A DNA stretch of 19,215 bases from Campylobacteraceae bacterium (GTDB lineage: Bacteria; Campylobacterota; Campylobacteria; Campylobacterales; Sulfurovaceae). The stretch is taken from assembly GCA_026985655.1 (NCBI GenBank), contig JALSQB010000016.1, forward strand, positions 1 through 19,215. The letters are read 5' to 3'. Shown piece by piece: positions 13,544-19,215 of the stretch (the first letter of the stretch is position 1; each line of letters opens with the position of its first letter). The translations under genes and the position numbers were made by a program. The notes beneath the pieces were generated by a model. That model saw nothing but the letters and a program-made list of their open reading frames with translations, had not been told where the DNA came from and searched no databases.

Positions 13544-14362
13544 ATGCAACATAATAATCCATTATCAGATGTAAGAATGTGTTTTTTTAGCCCTTTAAAA
13601 AACAATTTACTAGAAAACTATATTAAATATGCGATTATAAATAAAGAAAAAAAATTAACTAGAAAAGTTATTTACTTTTATAAAAAAGCTCTTTTTTTAA
13701 GAATACGTGATTTAGGTAGATACAACCAAAAGACAGTCGTTGCTTATATGAATTTAGCAGAGGCATATTTAGAAGATGGTCAAATTGAAAAATCTTTAAA
13801 ATTATATGAGCAAACTTTAAAAATCACTAAAAGTATTACAGATAAAGATTCACTCTATTTGGCAAGCATTTACAATGCATTGGGCAATCTTCATTTTTTA
13901 AAAGAGAATTTCAAAGAAACACACTCTTTTTACTCTAAAGCTTTAAATATTAGAGAAGAACAATTAGGAGAGATGCATACACTAACTGCAAAGAGTAATT
14001 ATGAATTGGGTTATTTTTATGCCTTTTCTCAAGAGTACTCATTAGCTTTACCTTTTTTTGAAAAAGCATTAAAATGTAGAGTAGAGCTTTATCGTCTTAG
14101 TCATCCTGAAACGGCCAATAGCTATAATAGCTTAGCTATGTGTCAGTATCATCTTTTTCAGTATGAAGAGGCTTATAAGAATTTACAAGAAGCAATTAAA
14201 ATTCAAAAAATAATTCTCCCTAAAAATGATATTGGTCTCTTGTCATCAAAAAAGAATTTAAAAGAGATTAAGAAAGAAGTGCTTAAGAAGAAAAAAGAGA
14301 CTCTTTTAAAAAGTTTTATTTTATGGATGAAAAGTTTTGTTCATACCTCTCAAAGTAGTTGA
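13544..14362 (+). CDS. tetratricopeptide-repeat (kinesin-light-chain type) protein
   Basis: 272 residues from this start, with no signal peptide. At least four TPR units of the 42-residue kinesin-light-chain spacing are visible: 'VVAYMNLAEAYLEDGQIEKSLKLYEQTLKI', 'ASIYNALGNLHFLKENFKETHSFYSKALNI', 'AKSNYELGYFYAFSQEYSLALPFFEKALKC' and 'ANSYNSLAMCQYHLFQYEEAYKNLQEAIKI'. The N-terminal 50 residues and the lysine-rich C-terminus are not recognised. TPRs make protein-protein contacts; the partner is unknown. ATG 13544 is chosen because AGAGGG lies 5 bases before it. The frame is open back to a GTG at 13481, which has no ribosome site but would be close to the predicted transcript start. A four-codon ORF (MAKK, 13519-13533) with its own AGAGG sits just upstream and might tune translation. 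Confidence 0.8.
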   Translation: MQHNNPLSDVRMCFFSPLKNNLLENYIKYAIINKEKKLTRKVIYFYKKALFLRIRDLGRYNQKTVVAYMNLAEAYLEDGQIEKSLKLYEQTLKITKSITDKDSLYLASIYNALGNLHFLKENFKETHSFYSKALNIREEQLGEMHTLTAKSNYELGYFYAFSQEYSLALPFFEKALKCRVELYRLSHPETANSYNSLAMCQYHLFQYEEAYKNLQEAIKIQKIILPKNDIGLLSSKKNLKEIKKEVLKKKKETLLKSFILWMKSFVHTSQSS

Positions 14363-14533
14363 TAATAGAGTTAGAGTATAACTGTTTTATAAAATATAGA
14401 CCAAGTTGTAGAAAGTGTGGAAGTATTAAAAGCGTAACTTTGCGATTAAAGCCCCTAAGACTAGAGAAATTGAACGTTTTAATCTTAGAATGAGAATGCT
14501 CTCTGTTAATTTTGTGCTTAATCGCTATAACCA

Positions 14534-16183
14534 TCAATTACTTTGAAATGCACGATCAAAGTTTTTGATTTTAGACTCTTGAATAAATTTATCATATTCA
14601 TAAATATCTTTTCTAAAGTAAGTGAGTCCATTACGTTTGAAAACAGTAAAATAGGTAGTATGAACAGGTAGCTTTTTATTAAATTTAATCACTTTATTTA
14701 TCAATGTATTTCTATATTTATTTAAAATATTTAGATACTTAGAGCTAATTCTTGATTTTAATACATCAAGAAGCTCAAATGGTTTTGCTAAACGCATACA
14801 ACCTGAGCTATATACTCTATATCGGTATTGAAAAAGTGATTTATTATCTGTGTCATGTAAATAAACAGAGTACTTATTTGGAAACATAAACTTAATACGT
14901 CCAAGAGCATTATCATCACCTGGGTATTGAACAAATCGGTAAGGAATATGACCTTTTGAAACATCAGCATAAGGTGCTAGCATAGAGGGTTTAAAATTTT
15001 TCATTTCACTTTTTTTATTCCAACCATAAAAGACACGTATATTATGTTCTTTTAGATAATCAGGATGCTCTTGCAGTGCGACGATTAAATCTCGTCTAAC
15101 GAGATTTTCTGGAATATTCCAATAAGGATTAATCTCTAGGTAAGTCATATAAGAAGAAAAAATTGGTGTAGGGCGTTCAGGTCTTCCTACCACTGCTCTC
15201 ATCTCTAAAATAGATTGACCATTTCTAATGTAATTCATTTTAAAATCAGGAAGATTTACACGAATATATTCATCTGGAAATCTTGTAGGAAACACTTTTA
15301 ACTTATCAAGATTGACAATAATTTTATCAATAAGATGAGAAGTCGGCTTATTCATATAGTAAACAAGTACTTTATCAATAAGACCATTTTGTTTTAATTT
15401 AAAACGATTTTTATAGGAAAAAAGTGCTTGCTTTAGATCATTATCAAAAAGATCAGATGTGTTATTTCTATTGTAAAGGTCTCCTGTAGTTATTAAATGT
15501 TTTTTAATACTCACAATATAGGGATGTCTATCACCTAGTTTTAAATCTCTTTCATATTTAATGCGTTCCATAGGTGGTAAAGTTTGATAAAATGAGAGTG
15601 CTTCAATTAACTCTTTATATTGTCTTTTTGAGGGAATTAATGAGTTGAAAAAACCTTTAATATTTTGATTTTTAATTGCATTGAAAAGTTTTGTACTTGA
15701 AGGGGTCTTTTTACGTACCATCTCCCAATTGGCAGTAATATCTTTTTCATCTTTCATCTGTTTTAATTTAGTTTGAACCAAATCCCAATTAATATCACTT
15801 TTGACAATAAATGATGCCATTCTTACATAAGCACGGGTGAGTAGAATATCAAGCCTACTTAACTCTTTAACATTCATATTAAGATTCATATTATCATGAA
15901 GTAGATAGGTATATTGTTCTATTTCACTTTGATAGAAGTCTTTATTTTTGTAGTTAAAATAGGGGTCCGATAAAATTTCTCTTAAACTATTGAAGTTATG
16001 AGCATGACCAATCCACAAAGGAAAGTTATGGTTTTTTCGATACAAGGTCTTGATAAGTTTTTGTTCACTAACATAGTTTGAAAGCTGTTGAGGTTGATTT
16101 TGCAAAATAAAATTTAATTTATTATCTAATCCTGTTGAAAACAGCGTTGAAAGAAAGAGGCTAAGGATAAGTAGGATTCTCAC
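14534..16183 (-). CDS. L,D-transpeptidase of the YcbB/LdtD type
   Basis: 549 residues. A signal peptide ('ILLILSLFLSTLFSTG', about residues 3-18) sends it to the periplasm. The order is that of YcbB: an alpha-helical scaffold domain (about 25-210), a peptidoglycan-binding-like domain ('YIVSIKKHLITTGD', 'DNDLKQALFSYKNRFKLKQNGLID', about 222-275), and a YkuD catalytic domain (about 305-485) with 'VYLHDT' (H443) and 'YSSGCMRL' (S460, G461, C462, R464), the full H...SxGCxR active site. It forms meso-DAP to meso-DAP (3-3) cross-links, or attaches proteins to peptidoglycan. The length agrees with YcbB-class enzymes (about 550-615). The start codon is GTG, well supported by AGGAG 6 bases upstream. 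It is convergent with the TPR gene and lies downstream of the OMP gene, which has its own terminator. Confidence 0.93.
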   Translation of the reverse strand: MRILLILSLFLSTLFSTGLDNKLNFILQNQPQQLSNYVSEQKLIKTLYRKNHNFPLWIGHAHNFNSLREILSDPYFNYKNKDFYQSEIEQYTYLLHDNMNLNMNVKELSRLDILLTRAYVRMASFIVKSDINWDLVQTKLKQMKDEKDITANWEMVRKKTPSSTKLFNAIKNQNIKGFFNSLIPSKRQYKELIEALSFYQTLPPMERIKYERDLKLGDRHPYIVSIKKHLITTGDLYNRNNTSDLFDNDLKQALFSYKNRFKLKQNGLIDKVLVYYMNKPTSHLIDKIIVNLDKLKVFPTRFPDEYIRVNLPDFKMNYIRNGQSILEMRAVVGRPERPTPIFSSYMTYLEINPYWNIPENLVRRDLIVALQEHPDYLKEHNIRVFYGWNKKSEMKNFKPSMLAPYADVSKGHIPYRFVQYPGDDNALGRIKFMFPNKYSVYLHDTDNKSLFQYRYRVYSSGCMRLAKPFELLDVLKSRISSKYLNILNKYRNTLINKVIKFNKKLPVHTTYFTVFKRNGLTYFRKDIYEYDKFIQESKIKNFDRAFQSN

Positions 16184-16208
16184 GTGTATCTCCTAAATTT
16201 GAAAAATA

Positions 16209-16214
16209 TGTATA
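16209..16214 (-). promoter_or_regulatory. possible -10 box of the L,D-transpeptidase gene
   Basis: Minus strand TTTTTATACATA: TATACA, about 25 bases before the GTG start. The region is AT-rich, so other boxes are possible. Confidence 0.3.
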
Positions 16215-16278
16215 AAAATTTAATTTATAGAAGTAAAATTCTTAGATATATTTTGAGTTATTTAAAATATAAAGAGGC

Positions 16279-16303
16279 ATAACAACCTTATAAGGGTTGT
16301 TAT
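16279..16303 (-). terminator. intrinsic terminator after the OMP gene
   Basis: ATAACAACC (16279-16287) pairs with GGTTGTTAT (16295-16303) around a small palindromic loop (TTATAA plus one G), a 9-bp stem 12 bases after the stop codon of the 16316-17053 gene. The T-run on the minus strand is modest (CTCTTTATATTTT). Confidence 0.7.
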
Positions 16304-16315
16304 GAAGTGGGTAGC

Positions 16316-17053
16316 TTAAAATTTGTAAGCTGCACCAATAGTTAATGCAGAAGACTCAGGAATATTCTTTTTATCCATAAGATTTAAGTAATCAGTAAAG
16401 ATAGAGAAGCTATCACTTAAGCTATAATCAAGACCTAAACCATAAGATAGACCAGTTTCTTTTGCGGCAATACCTGCATGGTTTGAGTATGAAGCACCAA
16501 GTAAACCATAAAGGTTCAATGCATCAGTAATATCATAGTTTGGTTTTAAGTAAGCACCAACTTGTTTATATTTAGTGTATCCATTGTCAACTTTTGCAAA
16601 ACCGTAAGTACCTCTTAATTCAGCACCTAAGTAGTTCATAAAGTCATATCCTAATCTACCTGTAAAACCAAGTTGTCTATCTTGATTGTTTTCTGTTGCA
16701 AAAACATTTGACATATCAGAATGTGCTTTACTTGCTGCAAGTCCTGTAAGACCACCAGCTAAATAGAGTCCAAGTGGTCCAGATGGTTTTTCAACTTTTG
16801 GAGGAACAACAGCAACAGGAGGAGTTACAACTGGAGCTTTAACAACTGGAGCTTCAACAACTGGAGCTGGAGCTACATATACTGGTTCAGGTTCAGGAGC
16901 TGGTGCTACATAAACTGGTTCAGGTTCAGGAATAGGTTCTACAGGAACATAGACAGGCTCTTGTTCAAAGACGGTTACGGGATTAATATCTCCCCCAGCA
17001 AAACTTAAAGTACTAAGTGCAGCAATAACTGCTAGTGATTGTGTTAATTTCAT
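16316..17053 (-). CDS. proline-rich outer-membrane beta-barrel protein
   Basis: 245 residues. Signal peptide with cleavage after 'LSTLSFA' (about residue 19). Residues 20-92 form a Pro/Val/Glu-rich segment with tandem 11-residue units 'EPEPVYVAPAP' (two exact copies plus a degenerate 'EPVYVPVEPIP') and five-residue units (VVEAP, VVKAP). From about residue 93 to the end is an eight-strand-type beta-barrel ('GLYLAGGLTGLAA', 'GRLGYDFMNYLGAELRGTYGF', 'SYGLGLDYSLSDSFSIFTDYLNL', 'ALTIGAAYKF') ending in Phe, as OMPs recognised by BAM do. It is of the OmpA-like/opacity-type porin-family barrel without an OmpA peptidoglycan domain; the proline-rich arm may cross the periplasm or reach the wall. Strong promoter (17092-17097), AAGGAG ribosome site and a terminator: a well-expressed single gene. 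Confidence 0.85.
   Translation of the reverse strand: MKLTQSLAVIAALSTLSFAGGDINPVTVFEQEPVYVPVEPIPEPEPVYVAPAPEPEPVYVAPAPVVEAPVVKAPVVTPPVAVVPPKVEKPSGPLGLYLAGGLTGLAASKAHSDMSNVFATENNQDRQLGFTGRLGYDFMNYLGAELRGTYGFAKVDNGYTKYKQVGAYLKPNYDITDALNLYGLLGASYSNHAGIAAKETGLSYGLGLDYSLSDSFSIFTDYLNLMDKKNIPESSALTIGAAYKF
16830..16931 (-). repeat. tandem repeats coding the proline-rich arm
   Basis: Two adjacent 33-base units (16866-16898 and 16899-16931) differ at only two positions and encode EPEPVYVAPAP; a third, degenerate unit follows to 16964. Next to them, 15-base units (16830-16844, 16845-16859, 16860-16874) begin ACTGGAGCT. Copy number is likely to vary between strains by slippage without breaking the frame. 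Confidence 0.8.
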
Positions 17054-17091
17054 TTTGAAATCTCCTTCATATAATTTAAAATATATGAGTA

Positions 17092-17097
17092 GTATAG
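17092..17097 (-). promoter_or_regulatory. -10 box of the OMP gene
   Basis: Minus strand TTTGTGCTATACT: TATACT with upstream TGTGC, 39 bases before the ATG. It is divergent from the typA promoter. Confidence 0.6.
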
Positions 17098-17174
17098 CAC
17101 AAAGAGTTTAAAATAATTCTTTAAAACTATTTAATTCTTAAAATATGGCTTACTTATATATAATCTTCTTTAGC

Positions 17175-17180
17175 TATAAT
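17175..17180 (+). promoter_or_regulatory. -10 box of typA
   Basis: TTTAGCTATAAT, a consensus -10 after T-rich sequence. The leader to ATG 17217 would be about 30 bases. Confidence 0.6.
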
Positions 17181-17216
17181 TCGCCTAATTTATTAAATAG
17201 TATAGGACAATTCTAC

Positions 17217-19034
17217 ATGCAAAAAATCAAAAATATCGCCGTAATCGCGCACGTTGACCACGGTAAAACTACTCTTGTTGATCAACTTCTTCAACAATCT
17301 GGAACTTACGCAGCTCATGAAGAGGTGCAAGAGAGAGCGATGGACTCTAATGAAATTGAGATGGAGAGAGGAATTACCATTCTTTCTAAAAACACAGCCA
17401 TTACTTATGGAGAACATAAAGTAAACATCATTGACACCCCTGGTCACGCCGATTTTGGTGGAGAAGTTGAGCGTGTTTTAAAAATGGTTGATGGCGTACT
17501 GTTACTTGTTGATGCACAAGAGGGTGTTATGCCTCAAACTAAGTTTGTTTTGAAAAAAGCGATTGCTTTTGGACTTATTCCTGTGGTTGTAATTAATAAG
17601 ATTGACAAAGATGGTTCAGATCCAGAGAGAGTACTTGATGAAGTGTTTGACCTCCTTGTAGCACTTGATGCCAATGAAGAACAACTTGAATTTCCTGTTC
17701 TTTACGCAGCGGCTAGAGATGGTTATGCTAAATGGGAGATGGAAGACGAAAGTAAAGATATGACCCCACTTTTTGAAGCCATTATTGACAAAGTTCCTTA
17801 CCCACAAGGTTCACCAGATGCTGATACTCAAGCACAAGTATTTACCCTTGATTCTGACAACTTTGTTGGTCGTATTGGTATTACGCGTATTTTTAATGGT
17901 AAGGTTAAAAAAGGAGATGAGTATCTTTTGGTTAAAGCTGATGGTTCTAAAACCAAATCAAGAGTCTCTAAACTTATTGGATTTAAAGGTCTTGACAGAA
18001 TTGACATTGAAGAGGCAGAAGCAGGTGATATTGTAGCCATTGCAGGATTTGCAGACATTGATGTAGGGGATTCTGTTTGTGATCCTCAAAACCCTGTGGC
18101 ACTTGACCCAATGCATGTGGAAGAGCCGACGCTTTCAGTTATTATGTCTGTAAATAATGGACCACTTGCTGGGCAAGAGGGAAAACACGTCACTTCAAAC
18201 AAGATTAAAGAGCGTCTTGAAAAAGAGATGGAGACCAACATTGCGATGCGTATGGAGCCTATGGGTGACGCATCATTTAAAGTCTCTGGTCGTGGTGAAC
18301 TTCAAATTGGTATTTTGGCAGAGAACATGAGACGTGAAGGTTTTGAGTTTATGTTAGCACGTCCAGAAGTTGTTACCAAAGAAGAAAATGGTGTTAAAAT
18401 GGAGCCATTTGAACACTTGGTTGTTGATGTTCCAGAAGAGTTCCAAGGGGTTGCCATTGAGAAGCTTGGAAAAAGAAAAGCAAACATGACTCAACTTACG
18501 CCAATGCCTGATGGAACAGTACGTTTAGAGTTTGAAATTCCTGCACGTGGGCTTATTGGATTTAGAAATGAATTCTTAACTGACACAAAAGGTGAGGGAA
18601 TTATGAACCACTCTTACTTAGAATACAGAGCTTACTCTGGTAAAGTTGAAAGTAGAACACCAGGTGCATTAGTTTCTATGGATGATGGTGAAGCTGTTGC
18701 GTTCTCAATCTTTAACTTACAAGCACGTGGGATTATGTTTATTAGTCCACAAGACAAAGTTTACTCTGGAATGGTTATTGGTGAATCTGCACGTCCTGGT
18801 GACCTTGATGTGAATCCACTTAAAGGTAAAGCCTTAACAAACATGAGAACTTCAGGTGCTGATGATGCGATTAAATTGGTTGTTCCAAGAAAAATCACCC
18901 TTGAATCGGCTATGGAGTGGATTGAAGATGATGAACTTATTGAGATTACCCCAGAATCAGTAAGAATTCGTAAAAAATCACTTGACCCAGTGGTACGTAA
19001 ACGATTAGCTAGAGATAAAAAGAACGCTAAATAA
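17217..19034 (+). CDS. typA: TypA/BipA: ribosome-associated translational GTPase
   Basis: 605 residues from ATG 17217 (E. coli BipA is 607). The GTPase domain shows G1 'AHVDHGKTT' (residues 11-19), switch-I 'ERGITI', G3 'DTPGHADFGGE' (from D73) and G4 'NKID' (127-130). EF-G-like domain II, domains III and V, and the BipA-specific C-terminal domain ('ITLESAMEWIEDDELIEITPESVRIRKK') follow in order. TypA binds the 70S ribosome at the EF-G site and acts in ribosome assembly, stress and cold responses. The frame is open back to 17145, but the upstream part overlaps the -10 box and is not conserved-looking. ATG 17217 has AGGAC about 10 bases upstream and gives the standard N-terminus MQKIKNIAVIAHVDHGK. 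A terminator follows. Confidence 0.97.
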   Translation: MQKIKNIAVIAHVDHGKTTLVDQLLQQSGTYAAHEEVQERAMDSNEIEMERGITILSKNTAITYGEHKVNIIDTPGHADFGGEVERVLKMVDGVLLLVDAQEGVMPQTKFVLKKAIAFGLIPVVVINKIDKDGSDPERVLDEVFDLLVALDANEEQLEFPVLYAAARDGYAKWEMEDESKDMTPLFEAIIDKVPYPQGSPDADTQAQVFTLDSDNFVGRIGITRIFNGKVKKGDEYLLVKADGSKTKSRVSKLIGFKGLDRIDIEEAEAGDIVAIAGFADIDVGDSVCDPQNPVALDPMHVEEPTLSVIMSVNNGPLAGQEGKHVTSNKIKERLEKEMETNIAMRMEPMGDASFKVSGRGELQIGILAENMRREGFEFMLARPEVVTKEENGVKMEPFEHLVVDVPEEFQGVAIEKLGKRKANMTQLTPMPDGTVRLEFEIPARGLIGFRNEFLTDTKGEGIMNHSYLEYRAYSGKVESRTPGALVSMDDGEAVAFSIFNLQARGIMFISPQDKVYSGMVIGESARPGDLDVNPLKGKALTNMRTSGADDAIKLVVPRKITLESAMEWIEDDELIEITPESVRIRKKSLDPVVRKRLARDKKNAK

Positions 19035-19057
19035 CTTCTCTTTATAAAACTCGTGGT

Positions 19058-19094
19058 GTTCGATAAAATCGAACCTATGGGTTTCCCCTTTTTT
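19058..19094 (+). terminator. intrinsic terminator after typA
   Basis: GTTCGAT (19058-19064) and ATCGAAC (19068-19074) form a perfect 7-bp stem with loop AAA. Flanking AAAC/GTTT can extend it with mismatches. A C4T8 tract (CCCCTTTTTTTT) follows 11 bases after the inner stem. Confidence 0.65.
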
Positions 19095-19108
19095 TTCATA
19101 TTTAATAT

Positions 19109-19114
19109 TATAAT
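19109..19114 (+). promoter_or_regulatory. possible -10 box of mscL
   Basis: TATAAT between the typA terminator and the mscL start, giving a leader of about 43 bases. Confidence 0.4.
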
Positions 19115-19163
19115 TGGTTTCTTTATGTTAATATTCTTTTTTAATTAACAAAAAGGATAAACA

Positions 19164-19215
19164 ATGTTTTCAGAATTTAAAAAATTTCTTATATCAGGAA
19201 ATATGGTAGATATGG
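19164..19215 (+). CDS. mscL: MscL: large-conductance mechanosensitive channel (partial, 5' end)
   Basis: Only the first 17 codons are in the window: MFSEFKKFLISGNMVDM. This is the amphipathic N-terminal helix and the beginning of TM1 of MscL (compare 'KEFREFAMRGNVVDLAVG' in E. coli). The Gly-Asn-x-[VM]-[VM]-Asp spacing is characteristic. The channel opens under osmotic down-shock to release solutes. The ribosome site AAAGGA lies 6 bases before the ATG. The gene is truncated only by the window edge. Confidence 0.85.
   Translation, partial: MFSEFKKFLISGNMVDM

Noticed and set aside
14316..14537. 73-codon minus-strand ORF (TTG start) after the L,D-transpeptidase gene
   Set aside because: It overlaps the end of the TPR gene, lacks a ribosome site and its composition does not look coding; the opposite strand has a slightly better candidate.
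17145..17216. N-terminal extension of TypA by 24 residues
   Set aside because: The stretch contains the typA -10 box and the family starts at MQKIKNIAVIAHVDHGK.

Overview
The window looks like chromosomal DNA from a Campylobacterota (Epsilonproteobacteria) species, probably a free-living Arcobacter/Sulfurimonas/Sulfurospirillum-type organism. The basis is: AT-rich DNA; -10 boxes of the form GTGCTATAAT or GCTATAAT with no clear -35; a housekeeping nifS-nifU pair with the long three-domain NifU; and proteins whose sequences resemble that group throughout. The genus is an inference from protein style. No phage, transposase, CRISPR or integrase gene is visible.

Layout. (1) 32-1460, minus strand: a tight, overlapping three-gene operon. 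In transcription order it encodes a NimA-like flavin-binding (PPOX-fold) protein, a transglutaminase-like protein and a small BFD-like Fe-S/metal-binding protein. Its leader region holds a 19-codon ORF with a strong ribosome site and two inverted repeats. (2) 1686-2387, minus: a membrane-anchored glycine-rich-domain-type protein with a Ser/Gly/Cys tail. (3) 2659-8186, plus: tRNA-Val(GAC), then tamA and tamB, whose stop and start codons overlap. These two encode the outer-membrane Omp85 barrel and the inner-membrane-anchored bridge of the TAM envelope machine. (4) 8228-10788, minus: a DUF420 membrane protein, a LysM protein, a CAP-domain lipoprotein and a WG-repeat lipoprotein, apparently separate units each with its own promoter. 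(5) 10853-13051, minus: nifS-nifU, the Fe-S cluster assembly operon, with an IscR-type palindrome upstream. (6) 13052-13543: a long AT-rich gap with a good promoter and a perfect 25-bp inverted repeat, possibly a small RNA gene. (7) 13544-17053: a TPR protein (plus), a YcbB-type L,D-transpeptidase (minus) and a proline-rich outer-membrane beta-barrel protein (minus). (8) 17217-19034, plus: typA/bipA with a terminator, followed by the first 17 codons of mscL, cut by the window edge.

The main theme is the cell envelope: TamA/TamB, a peptidoglycan cross-linking enzyme, a LysM protein, two lipoproteins, an OMP and MscL. Fe-S metabolism (NifS/NifU, the BFD-like protein) is a second theme. Nothing here is clearly a new defence or mobile system. 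The best leads are the intergenic elements (leader ORF plus hairpins at 1489-1620, IscR-like site at 13085-13105, hairpin/RNA candidate at 13180-13453) and the poorly characterised three-gene operon at 32-1460.
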